NCBI RefSeq assembly: GCF_000377625.1
Contig: NZ_KB898328.1
Coordinates: 62,001 to 126,000 of the forward strand
DNA: 64,000 nt
Direction: 5' to 3'
Source: Prevotella veroralis DSM 19559 = JCM 6290
GTDB taxonomy: Bacteria; Bacteroidota; Bacteroidia; Bacteroidales; Bacteroidaceae
Position 1 is the stretch's first letter. The number at the start of each line of letters is the position of its first letter. This document shows positions 56,374-64,000 of the stretch, piece after piece. The translations under genes and the position numbers were made by a program. The notes under the pieces are model-generated. The model searched no databases. It saw only the letters and a list, made by a program, of their open reading frames with translations, and had not been told where the DNA came from.

Positions 56374-56558
56374 AAGTATTTAATAAATTAAGTCTTCTTT
56401 TGTTTCTAAGTGTTATTAAAGGTGTTCAAACATGTTATTTCCATGAGACCATATAGATTAACAATTACTCATCAAACCCTTTGTTTGCAAGCATTATCAT
56501 AGCTTTTTGGTGTCAAATAACAATGATTTATAACCCAGAAGTATTATATCTAACGCCC

Positions 56559-56566
56559 CAAAGATA
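56559..56566 (-). promoter_or_regulatory. -7 element upstream of the second SusC gene
   Basis: TATCTTTG on the minus strand (complement of 56559-56566). The -33 region has no exact TTTG at 19-21 bases. The leader to the ATG at 56373 would be about 180 bases. Confidence 0.5.
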
Positions 56567-56599
56567 GGTTAATTTTTTTATATGAAAGTCTTTTTTCGT

Positions 56600-57327
56600 A
56601 TCTTTTTTGATGTCAGAAAGGAAAAAAGAAACGAAAGGGACGAAAAGAGCAGACGCCCACGTGCAATTCAAAATTGTGATTAGTTCGAGTTGACGAGTTG
56701 ACTGGTTGACAAGTAAACAAGTTATTTGTTCTGTGGAATAGAGCACCACAATGTAGGGACAGACGCCCTCGTCTGTCCGCCCATTTACCCCTATGTGTCA
56801 TCCCGTCAGGCAACATCTTCTCCTTTTGAGGGGCTTGGGGAGGCTTTCGCTGGTTGTGTTCTGGCGGACAGACGAGGGCGTCTGTCCCTACAGGTTGGCA
56901 TTATCTTTAATTAAAGAAACGCCTTCTTCAATATGAAGAGGGCGTTTCGTCGCATCGAAGAGAGGCTTCCTTCACATCAAGGAAACGCCCTCTTTGTTAG
57001 CAGATGGTTGTGTTCACTCTCTCTCCCAATTCGTGGAGAGGGGAGTAGATAGTATTGTTTCCCACAGAACAAACAACTTGTTAACTCGTTAACCCGTCCA
57101 CTCGTCAACTCTACCTAATCACAATTTTGAATTGTGAACTTTGAATTTTGAATTAAAGGAAACGCCCCCTTTCCTTGCCGGTATCGGCAAAAAACACAGT
57201 ATTTGTAGCCTAATTCACATCTAAAAGTTTGTCGATAGCAGCGTATGGGGTACATATCAGTGAAGCAATTTGCTAATAAGTATGAGCCATCTGGGCACAC
57301 AATTAAAGCTCTTGGACTACTTCCGAA
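56600..57327. repeat. Repeat-filled stretch between the uptake island and the glycan cluster
   Basis: Has 9-mers in inverted orientation (56690-56725), a 139-bp C element (56753-56891), B units (56918-57000), a remnant of an A module (57020-57050), further 9-mers (57075-57110) and a TTTGAATT module (57118-57160). From 57165 to 57327 the sequence is unique; the short minus-strand frame at 57115-57300 starts in it but ends in repeat and is not convincing. Confidence 0.75.
56753..56891. repeat. C element, 139-bp class
   Basis: Ends GTAGGGACAGACGCCCTCGT and complement, exactly 139 bp. The internal CTCCTTTTGAGGGG-GCTTGGGG module lies in the opposite orientation to that in the 46830 copy. Confidence 0.8.
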
Positions 57328-58431
57328 TCAAGTATTGAGAGCCCTCTCATACACCGCCACATACTCCCGTGCTACCTTGATATGGTCATGGTGCTTGCGA
57401 ACATAGGCGTAACTCTGGTGACGAAGGGCTGGGATTTGATCGAGATGGGTGACAAGGTGTGTGAGAGCTGACACACAACTCTCATACGAGGGGAGGACAT
57501 TAATAATCGGGCGGAGCGTTGTCTCGTGTAGAAGAGCATAGTGTTCGGGTTCGCCCCCACCAATACATATAATGCCATGTGCCATCGCTTCAAGTGGATT
57601 CATTGATGGAGTATAGCTGTAGAGTTGGTCCATGATAGCATCAGAACCACGCATCGTCCGCACATACTCATCGAAGGGTAAGCCCGTAACAACCTTTAGA
57701 TTCAATCGATCGGGATAGTCAGCTTTCACCTTCTCAGCCGCTCGCAACATGATATCCGTGCCTTTATACACTGACCGGTTACGACTGATTCCGATAAAGA
57801 GATTTAATTGTTTTGGTGGTTCAGGGGCTATCTTCGGTTCGTCCCCCACAACGATTGGAAAGGGAATAAAGGTTGTCTTTGTGGAAAAAAACGGCTGATA
57901 GCAACACCAGTATTCGTAGAGTCCAGTGATAATACCGTCACATTCCGCTGCCATCAGGCGGTTCAAGCGTTCCTTCTCAGTGCCAATCCAATCCTTCCGC
58001 TCGCTTACTGCCTCTTCATTCTGGCGCAGTTTCGTACCGAAATTGAAGTCGCTATACCGCAAGGGCATCGTCGTTGAACAGGTATGCACCCAATAGTAAT
58101 CCATGCCGAAAGCCCCCAGAAAGAGTTTTCTGTTGTGCTTTTTGAGGTAACGAAAGATGTGGAAGAGGCGTTCGGCACGCAGTTCAAAGAAGATAGGGTT
58201 GATGAATTGCACCACATCATAGCCTCTCAAACGTGGTAAAAGAGCGTATATCTTTGCCAAGAGGCGCACACCTCCCAATCGTCCCGTTGGTCGGCTCACA
58301 TCAATGTCACGTGGATAATTCTTCCAAAAGTCGCCATTTGAGACCACAGTCACTCGATGTCCAAGTGCGCGCAAACCCATTGCCAGCGTGTTATGAACAT
58401 TGCTGTACTCGCCTAAGAGGAGGATTTTCAT
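57328..58431 (-). CDS. Glycosyltransferase, GT4-like (GT-B fold)
   Basis: The 367-residue product begins MKILLLGEYSNVHNTLAMGL, the usual nucleotide-fold start. The acceptor-domain stretch YDVVQFINPIFFELRAERLFH is followed by the donor domain with NLFIGISRNRSVYKGTDIML and YSYTPSMNPLEAMAHGIICIGGGEPEHYAL, the Ex7E-like donor site of GT4 enzymes. It adds a sugar to a surface glycan; donor and acceptor cannot be told. Last gene of the minus-strand group; a solo C end (58473-58500) fills the 98-bp gap before it. Confidence 0.88.
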   Translation of the reverse strand: MKILLLGEYSNVHNTLAMGLRALGHRVTVVSNGDFWKNYPRDIDVSRPTGRLGGVRLLAKIYALLPRLRGYDVVQFINPIFFELRAERLFHIFRYLKKHNRKLFLGAFGMDYYWVHTCSTTMPLRYSDFNFGTKLRQNEEAVSERKDWIGTEKERLNRLMAAECDGIITGLYEYWCCYQPFFSTKTTFIPFPIVVGDEPKIAPEPPKQLNLFIGISRNRSVYKGTDIMLRAAEKVKADYPDRLNLKVVTGLPFDEYVRTMRGSDAIMDQLYSYTPSMNPLEAMAHGIICIGGGEPEHYALLHETTLRPIINVLPSYESCVSALTHLVTHLDQIPALRHQSYAYVRKHHDHIKVAREYVAVYERALNT

Positions 58432-58472
58432 TGATCTATAAATGTGTTTTAGATGTGGAAACGATTGTTGGG

Positions 58473-58500
58473 GTGGACAGACGAGGGCGTCTGTCCCTAC
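58473..58500 (-). repeat. Solo C-element end between glycosyltransferase genes
   Basis: GTGGACAGACGAGGGCGTCT followed by GTCCCTAC; no partner nearby. Confidence 0.75.
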
Positions 58501-58529
58501 TTTGTGGATGAATGAATTATCATATAAGA

Positions 58530-59513
58530 CTACCTCTTGAACGTCAAAGCCAACAGCAAGATCTTACGTCCCCAAGCGGTGTTGATGAGTCTTCGGAACA
58601 GTTTATAGTTACGCGTGTAGTCCTTTTCTGGCAATGGGAAGAGCCCTTGGTCGGTCAGTCGTTGCAATATTTTCTCCAAGTGACCAGCGTCATGAGTGAG
58701 GCGAATAACATTATATAGATAGTCCATCGTTAGTTGCGCAATGCGCCGCTCCATAGCTATTCGATCCTTAACAGGCAAGTATTCCACCTTATCCTTCAGT
58801 CGGTTGATGATCTTCTCGAAGTCAGTTAGACGCTTCAACTTGCTCTTCAAGTCCCGAGAATGGGTGATGGAACCCTCGTGCTGACGATAGTAATAAGCCT
58901 TGTTGTTGCTTACGTAAAGTTTTTCAATGCGTAACATGAGCTGCGGGGTGAACTCTTCATCCTCATGCACAAAGCCCTTTGGGAATCGTAACTCATGTAG
59001 GCAGCAACGGCGGAAGAGGTATCCACAGGCACTGGCGTGTATGTTGTTATGCGTCATATAGTCCGTTCCGCTCACCGGACCAGTCCAGTCTGGACTTGGA
59101 GTAGCCGTTGGCTTGTCCGAAGGAAAGAACATCACCATGTCTGCATCCTTGTATCTTGCGATGTCAAGGCACTGCTCGTAAGGGCTAATAAGCAGATAGT
59201 CGTCAGCATCAACGAACTGAATAAAGTCGCCTTCAGCCAATGTTATGCCTCTATTTCGAGCCTGACTCAATCCTTGATTGTCCTGTCTTAGATAATAGAT
59301 AGTCGATGACAACTCCATGAGTTCAGCGATGGGTGAGCGTTCAGAGCCATCATCTACGACAATAATCTGGCGTTCCGTCTCAGCGAGCGAGAGCGCAAGA
59401 ATACTGTTGATACACTCTCGAAGCATCTCAAGAGGCTCATTGTGATAGGTCACGATGAAACTAACTAACGGTTTCGTAAGCCCATTTTGTGTATAAATTG
59501 ATTGAGTTGACAT
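58530..59513 (-). CDS. Glycosyltransferase family 2
   Basis: The 327-residue protein has the GT-A fold start PLVSFIVTYHNEPLEMLREC, the nucleotide-sugar site VVDDGSE and the DxD-containing GDFIQFVDADDYL. HEDEEFTPQLMLR gives the probable catalytic acidic residues. The chosen start at 59513 lies inside the end of the upstream gene (49-bp overlap). The first 16 residues precede the fold, so a later start is possible but no Met is available there. Part of the surface polysaccharide cluster. Confidence 0.9.
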   Translation of the reverse strand: MSTQSIYTQNGLTKPLVSFIVTYHNEPLEMLRECINSILALSLAETERQIIVVDDGSERSPIAELMELSSTIYYLRQDNQGLSQARNRGITLAEGDFIQFVDADDYLLISPYEQCLDIARYKDADMVMFFPSDKPTATPSPDWTGPVSGTDYMTHNNIHASACGYLFRRCCLHELRFPKGFVHEDEEFTPQLMLRIEKLYVSNNKAYYYRQHEGSITHSRDLKSKLKRLTDFEKIINRLKDKVEYLPVKDRIAMERRIAQLTMDYLYNVIRLTHDAGHLEKILQRLTDQGLFPLPEKDYTRNYKLFRRLINTAWGRKILLLALTFKR

Positions 59514-60358
59514 AAGCGTTTAAGCCCTATTAAATGAAGAATCAATAGTTTCGTTGTACCCTTATAAGGGAGTACTGGGAGCACTGGAGCAGCCTTCGTT
59601 GCCTCATAAACATCCATTTGAATGTTCAAAAGTGACTCATAATAAGCTGCTGTCAACGTCCCCCATTGTGCGAGATGACACAAGTGAGCCTCCAAAAGAT
59701 GGGTTAGCTCTTGTCCTCCAGCACGTGCCGTAATACCTTGAGGGTTATCTGTGTAATAATAAAGACCCCGTCCCGTCGTCCCTATCACACCCGCTTTTGC
59801 GAGTAAGAAAGGCAATGTGTAAGCATCTTCAAACGCCTTTCCAACAGGATAGCGAACGCCCTCGAAGAGCCGTCGACGATAGTATTTATTACATGCGTAA
59901 GTATGCCGGTAGCCCCCACCAAGCCAATAGTCTCGAGCCGAGGTGAACGCCTTTTCAGAGAAAGTAAGCAACTTCTCGCATTGCTTCTTGCCGTGATGTT
60001 GCATCACAGGATACTCCAGTATGTCATATTCCGGGTGCATATCCAGCACTGCAAGTAACGCCTCTATCGTACCTTCTTGGATAAAGTCGTCAGAGTCAAT
60101 GAAGGTCACATACTCCCCTTGCGCATGCTCCAGTCCCGTGTTGCGAGCCGCCGATAAGCCTTGATTCGATTGATGAATAAGCGTGCAATTCGCCCGTCCT
60201 TGAATCATTCTCGAGGCTATCTTTGCCGAATCATCGGGGCTTCCATCGTCAATGATAATCAGTTCCATCCTATCGTCCAACTGCATGAGCACACTCTCCA
60301 AACAGCGTTGGATGGTGTCTTCAACACGATAGATTGGAATGATAATAGACAGTAACAT
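59465..60358 (-). CDS. Glycosyltransferase family 2
   Basis: The 297-residue product starts MLLSIIIPIYRVEDTIQRCL with IIDDGSPDDS and the metal-binding GEYVTFIDSDDFI. VGKAFEDAYTLPFLLAKAG is the usual acidic acceptor-site segment. It is divergently placed, 56 bp from the flippase gene. A -7-like TATATTTG lies on the minus strand at 60375-60382. Confidence 0.92.
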   Translation of the reverse strand: MLLSIIIPIYRVEDTIQRCLESVLMQLDDRMELIIIDDGSPDDSAKIASRMIQGRANCTLIHQSNQGLSAARNTGLEHAQGEYVTFIDSDDFIQEGTIEALLAVLDMHPEYDILEYPVMQHHGKKQCEKLLTFSEKAFTSARDYWLGGGYRHTYACNKYYRRRLFEGVRYPVGKAFEDAYTLPFLLAKAGVIGTTGRGLYYYTDNPQGITARAGGQELTHLLEAHLCHLAQWGTLTAAYYESLLNIQMDVYEATKAAPVLPVLPYKGTTKLLILHLIGLKRLCQLNQFIHKMGLRNR

Positions 60359-60414
60359 GTAATATTATTTGGTGCAAATATAATAAAAAAGAATGGTTTC
60401 CGTTCATATAGAAG

Positions 60415-61902
60415 ATGAAAAAAAGCACTAATACCGATGGTTATCTCCATGTCTTGAAGTATATCAGCTTGTTTGGTGGTGTACAAGGACTTAATGTGCT
60501 GATAGGCATTATCCGCAACAAAATCGTGGCTTTGTTGTTAGGTCCACAAGGTGTTGGTCTCATCTCATTATTCAACTCTTCGATACGATTAGTTAGTGAT
60601 TCCACCAACTTCGGCATAGCGATAAGTGCCGTGCGAAGCCTCTCCAGCGATTATGACAATGGTGAGGACGAACGTTTGCAGGCTGATATTCGTATCGTGC
60701 GGTCGTGGAGTTTGCTTACAGCTGTGCTCGGAATGGTGGTCTGCATAGCCTTGAGTCCGTTGTTGAGTCACTATTCCTTTTCGTGGAATGGTTATACTTT
60801 CGATTTCATCTTACTCTCTCCTATCATCGCATTGACGGCTATCACAAATGGTGAAATGGCTATTTTGAAAGCCGTCCGACGCCTCCGACAGCTGGCAGAA
60901 CTATCCGTTTATAATGTTCTCGGCACTTCCTTGCTCACCATCCCATTATATTACTTCTTCGGAGAGCGTGCCATCGTCCCCTCTTTACTGCTTGCTGCTT
61001 TGGTGCAAGTGGTGCTCACCCTCAGTGCTTCTTGGCGTCTCTATCCGTTCAAACTATCCTTTTCACGTTCCGATTTGGGTGCTGGCTTAGGAATGATTCG
61101 GCTCGGTGTGGCGTTCGTACTGGCTGGTGTATTGGGTTCAGGAGCCGACTTCATCATCCGAAGTTACCTCAACAACGTAGCCAATACAGCGACTGTCGGC
61201 TTCTATAATGCCGCTTATATGATGACAATGGTATATGCTGGAATGATCTTCTCTGCCATGGAAACCGATTATTTCCCACGTCTCTCGGGGGTCAATCAGC
61301 TGTCGTTTACTTTCCGTCAGACCGTCAATCGCCAGATTGAAGTAACCCTTTTGCTCGTTTCCCCACTGCTTGCTCTCTTCCTTCTGTTGCTTCCGCAGCT
61401 CCTTGAAGTGCTCTATTCAGGGCGGTTCCTACCCGCTCTTGGCATGGCACAAGTGCTCGTCTTGGCTATGTATGTGCGTGCCGTGCGCTTGCCGATGGAG
61501 TATATTAGTTTGGCAAAGGGCGCTTCTCGAGCTTATCTCATCCTCGAATCGACTTACGATCTATTGTTAGTAGCATTGCTCCTCACGTGTTTCAACAAGT
61601 GGGGAATCACTGGCGCGGGTATAGGAATAGCCCTCGCTGGTACGCTCCACCTGCTCATTGTCTATGTTTATATGGCTCGCAACTATCGTTATCGACTATC
61701 GGCTGATGTCGTGAAACTCACTGCTTTCCAGTTTACATTGGGTATTCTCACCTTCTTCTGCGTGCGTTCTGAACTCTGGCAATGGCGTTGGTGCGTGGCA
61801 AGTGGGCTTTGCCTCGTGAGTGCGATAGCGTCCGTTCGGGTGTTAAGGAGTAAGACCGACCTATGGACAACATTAACCCATAAACTCAGAAAAAAGGCTT
61901 GA
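60415..61902 (+). CDS. Oligosaccharide flippase (Wzx/polysaccharide exporter family)
   Basis: The 495-residue protein has about 14 hydrophobic segments. It opens with the family-like LKYISLFGGVQGLNVLIGII and LLGPQGVGLISLFNSSIRLV. Such proteins move lipid-linked sugar repeat units across the inner membrane for O-antigen, capsule or exopolysaccharide assembly. It is followed 1 bp later by a glycosyltransferase gene, so the pair is co-transcribed. No polymerase gene is seen in the visible part of the cluster. Confidence 0.9.
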   Translation: MKKSTNTDGYLHVLKYISLFGGVQGLNVLIGIIRNKIVALLLGPQGVGLISLFNSSIRLVSDSTNFGIAISAVRSLSSDYDNGEDERLQADIRIVRSWSLLTAVLGMVVCIALSPLLSHYSFSWNGYTFDFILLSPIIALTAITNGEMAILKAVRRLRQLAELSVYNVLGTSLLTIPLYYFFGERAIVPSLLLAALVQVVLTLSASWRLYPFKLSFSRSDLGAGLGMIRLGVAFVLAGVLGSGADFIIRSYLNNVANTATVGFYNAAYMMTMVYAGMIFSAMETDYFPRLSGVNQLSFTFRQTVNRQIEVTLLLVSPLLALFLLLLPQLLEVLYSGRFLPALGMAQVLVLAMYVRAVRLPMEYISLAKGASRAYLILESTYDLLLVALLLTCFNKWGITGAGIGIALAGTLHLLIVYVYMARNYRYRLSADVVKLTAFQFTLGILTFFCVRSELWQWRWCVASGLCLVSAIASVRVLRSKTDLWTTLTHKLRKKA

Positions 61903-61903
61903 A

Positions 61904-62938
61904 ATGACACCAAAAGTAAGTGTTCTCGTTGCGGTTTATAACACAGCTGACTATCTGCCAGCCTGCCTTAACTCGCTTCTTAACCAATCATTGCATGACA
62001 TTGAGGTGATTTGTGTGGATGATGCATCGACTGATTCTTCCTTAAAAATACTGCGACAATATGCCATGAAAGACCCACGTGTGCAGGTCATAAGTCTTGA
62101 TGAAAATAAAGGACAGGCTCACGCACGCAACGTTGGACTATCACGTGCAACGGGCGAGTATATCGCTTTTGTGGATAGTGATGACTGGTTGTCTTTGGAT
62201 GCACTGTCTTCTGTGGTTAAAGCATTCGACGAAAAGGAGGTTGATTCGGTTCTCTTTCACCTCGTTTATACCTATCCAGACGGGCATACAAAGGATTATC
62301 CTATGCCCCAATTCACCACGATGACAGGTGAAGAAGGCTTCCGAAAGAGTCTCACATGGGCTATACATGGGTGCTATGTTGTGCATCGTGAGATACACAA
62401 AGCATACCCATACGACGAGTCGCAAAGGGCATATAGTGATGATAACACTACTCGAATACATTATTACAAATCGCGTCGCATAGCTCTTTGTGAGGGCATC
62501 TATTATTACAGGCAACAAGTTGCTTCAGTCACGCATGCGGTGAGTGTGCGCCGTTTCGATTATCTCCTTGCCAATGAGAGTATGCGTCGTCAGCTGCTCG
62601 ACTTGCATGTTTCCGATGAAATCCTTGCTCTTTACGAGACCGAACGATGGTTGAATCTCGTGGGACTCTACTTCTTTTACTATCGTCATCGCCGTTCGCT
62701 CTCCCCATCCGACCGCCGTCGTGGACTGGACATCATGCATCATGTGTGGGCAACAATCAACCTTTCTCTTGTCCGCCCCAGCCTCCGTCGCAAGTTTGGC
62801 TACCATCCTTTCCGCCGTTCTTGGCTCCTCTTCCGACTACAAGAAGAGCTGTATTTCTGGTTGAGAGGAATCATAAAAGGTCTCCCCAAAGCCCTTTTCT
62901 TTAATTCAAAATTCAAAGTCCAAAATTCAAAATTATGA
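61904..62938 (+). CDS. Glycosyltransferase family 2 with repeat-derived C-terminal tail
   Basis: The 344-residue product starts MTPKVSVLVAVYNTADYLPA with VICVDDASTDSS and GEYIAFVDSDDWL. YSDDNTTRIHYYKSRRI supplies the acceptor-side acidic residues. The natural protein probably ended near the KGLPKALF stretch; the last thirteen residues, FNSKFKVQNSKL and the stop codon, are translated from a TTTGAATT repeat in reverse orientation. The same tail (NSKFIIHNSKL) ends the Fic protein. It starts 1 bp after the flippase. Confidence 0.92.
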   Translation: MTPKVSVLVAVYNTADYLPACLNSLLNQSLHDIEVICVDDASTDSSLKILRQYAMKDPRVQVISLDENKGQAHARNVGLSRATGEYIAFVDSDDWLSLDALSSVVKAFDEKEVDSVLFHLVYTYPDGHTKDYPMPQFTTMTGEEGFRKSLTWAIHGCYVVHREIHKAYPYDESQRAYSDDNTTRIHYYKSRRIALCEGIYYYRQQVASVTHAVSVRRFDYLLANESMRRQLLDLHVSDEILALYETERWLNLVGLYFFYYRHRRSLSPSDRRRGLDIMHHVWATINLSLVRPSLRRKFGYHPFRRSWLLFRLQEELYFWLRGIIKGLPKALFFNSKFKVQNSKL

Positions 62939-63289
62939 TTAGTTCTGTTGTTGAAAAGCATCAATAAGTTCTTTGCTGGGGCATTTTTAACACGGAATAC
63001 ACGGATGGCACGAAGCCTGAAGGCAACACAGAGTTCCTAAAGGAACATGGGAATGAAACCCCTCCCAGCCTCCCCCAAGGGGAGGAGTGCCTAACGGGAG
63101 CGAGTTAGGGGAGACTCTTGTTTAATTCAAAATTCAAAGTTCAAAATTCAAATTAAAGCCTCCCCAAGCCCCTCCGAAGGAGGGGATGTCCTCCCCAAAG
63201 GTCTTGCTTAACTTCTAAAGTGTGGTTGGTATGAGTTGACGAGTGGACTGGTTGACAAGTAAACGAGTTGTTTGTTCTGTTGGAAAAGC
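62939..63289. repeat. Repeat-filled stretch after the glycan cluster
   Basis: A mirror image of the tract at about 46860-47250: inverted TTTGAATT modules, the 'gaacatgggaatg' and 'cacggatggcacgaagcctgaagg' phrases (63000-63030), a D palindrome (63065-63090), a CCCTCCGAAGGAGGG palindrome and inverted 9-mers (63235-63265). No gene seen. Confidence 0.8.
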
Positions 63290-63557
63290 AGCCTCACCCC
63301 CGTCCCCTCTCCGAATGGAGAGGGGCGTAAACGGAGTTGTTTGCATACGAAGTGGTGTATAGTCGGAGTGTAGCGAGGCTATGCCTCGTTAGCTGGAACA
63401 GCAGAACTAAAAACAAAGGGAACGCCCTTCTCAATTTGAAGAGGGCGTTTCCTTGCAATGAAAAGGGCGTTTCTTCGATGTGAAGAAACGCCCTCTTTGT
63501 TTGTAAATAATACTATCTACTCCCCTCTCCATTCGGAGAGGGGGCGGGGGTGAGGCT
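63290..63557. mobile_element. MITE-like element, complete copy 4 (268 bp, core inverted)
   Basis: Same inverted ends (AGCCTCACCCCCGTCCCCTC to complement) and size as the other three. The core lies the other way round: 'gaggcatgcctcgttagctggaac' hairpin type sequence first (63390-63405), B units after (63420-63500). Insertion in both orientations is expected of a transposing element. Confidence 0.8.
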
Positions 63558-63570
63558 TCTCCTCTTCTGT

Positions 63571-64000
63571 CTAACAGCCTCGGAAGCCGGCGATCTGGTC
63601 GTACTGCTGTTCCTCCATTCGGCGGTTGATCTGTCGGAGCCAGTGGCGGTGTGTGAGGATAAAGGGTAATCCGATGAGGGAAAGAAGGAGGTTGGAGAGA
63701 TGCTCGAGATTGAGGTTTCTTCCTAAGATGATGATAGGCACGGGCAGACCGAGCACTATGAATGGCATGAGGTATTGCATGTAAGGAATCTTCGTGTTCG
63801 AACGGCTGGCAGAGTGCGAGGCATTCATTGGGAATGACACCTTATTATATATAGCCATTTGAAAGAGTATCCTATAAGTGAATCCAGCGGTATAAAGGAG
63901 GAAAGCAAGGACTGTCCATGCACTCACACTACCCACAATCACTGCCGGAACAGAGCACAGAACGGGGATGAGGAGGAGCGCAGAATAGAAATAATACTTG
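63571..64000 (-). CDS. Membrane protein, 5' part beyond the window
   Basis: The frame is open to the right edge; at least 142 residues are visible (KYYFYSALLLIPVLCSVPAV onward), so the GTG at 63942 need not be the start. Three to four hydrophobic segments: about residues 3-25, 28-45, 88-105 and 110-128 of the visible part. It ends RRMEEQQYDQIAGFRGC. The build is reminiscent of ABC-2-like permease proteins of Bacteroidota (DUF5687), but this is only a resemblance. Its 3' end abuts a MITE-like copy. Confidence 0.6.
   Translation of the reverse strand, partial: KYYFYSALLLIPVLCSVPAVIVGSVSAWTVLAFLLYTAGFTYRILFQMAIYNKVSFPMNASHSASRSNTKIPYMQYLMPFIVLGLPVPIIILGRNLNLEHLSNLLLSLIGLPFILTHRHWLRQINRRMEEQQYDQIAGFRGC

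Noticed and set aside
57115..57300. Minus-strand 61-codon frame upstream of the glycosyltransferase end
   Set aside because: It ends in a TTTGAATT module and has no recognisable domain; too weak to call a gene, though its first half is unique sequence.

Overview
The window looks like chromosome of a Prevotella-like member of the Bacteroidota. The support is two SusC/SusD outer-membrane nutrient uptake loci, secreted proteins with C-terminal tails of the type IX secretion (T9SS) kind, a 31-residue 'smalltalk' peptide, promoters of the TTTG-N19/20-TAnnTTTG type, and start codons without Shine-Dalgarno sequences. Gene content is mostly ordinary, but the spaces between genes are crowded with several families of palindromic, modular repeats.

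Layout. 1-7.7 kb: ileS (its 3' end lies beyond the left edge), a membrane protein, a Fic protein and a ribbon-helix-helix-like protein, all on the minus strand. 7.97-11.1 kb: a minus-strand operon with a ParA-type ATPase and three polytopic membrane proteins of unknown family, driven by a very good promoter at 11.19-11.22 kb. 11.1-15.5 kb: 4.4 kb without credible genes, made of a very AT-rich half and a purine-rich half that carries 22-bp and 44-bp tandem arrays and many copies of a motif close to GCGACAAATTAGTAAG. 15.5-31 kb: housekeeping genes (rarA, a 2-hydroxyacid dehydrogenase, a TRIC-type channel, tRNA-Arg, mnmE-xth-udp, a HAD phosphatase fusion, initiator tRNA-Met, a Nim-like flavoprotein) and an M15 peptidase / HU-like / smalltalk module. 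A second, mostly oppositely oriented cluster of the same motif follows at 29.85-30.24 kb.

31.3-56.4 kb: two paralogous, convergent uptake operons. Each encodes SusC, SusD, a lipoprotein zinc metallopeptidase and a DUF4302-type lipoprotein. The second ends with a BACON-like lipoprotein. Between them lie three T9SS-like cargo proteins: a new-looking repeat protein, a subtilisin and a giant leucine-rich-repeat protein. This reads as a protein or peptide foraging island. 57.3-62.9 kb: a surface glycan cluster with four glycosyltransferases and a flippase. The right edge cuts a membrane protein.

The best candidates for something undescribed are (i) the ParA/RHH/three-membrane-protein operon next to the iteron-like gene-free region, which could be a membrane-linked partition locus or origin, and (ii) the non-autonomous repeats. 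These have fixed sizes (267/268 bp with 36-bp inverted ends; 95 and 139 bp with 28-bp inverted ends), nest inside each other, and have supplied the last residues and stop codons of at least three proteins. All functional statements rest on reading the sequence without database searches.
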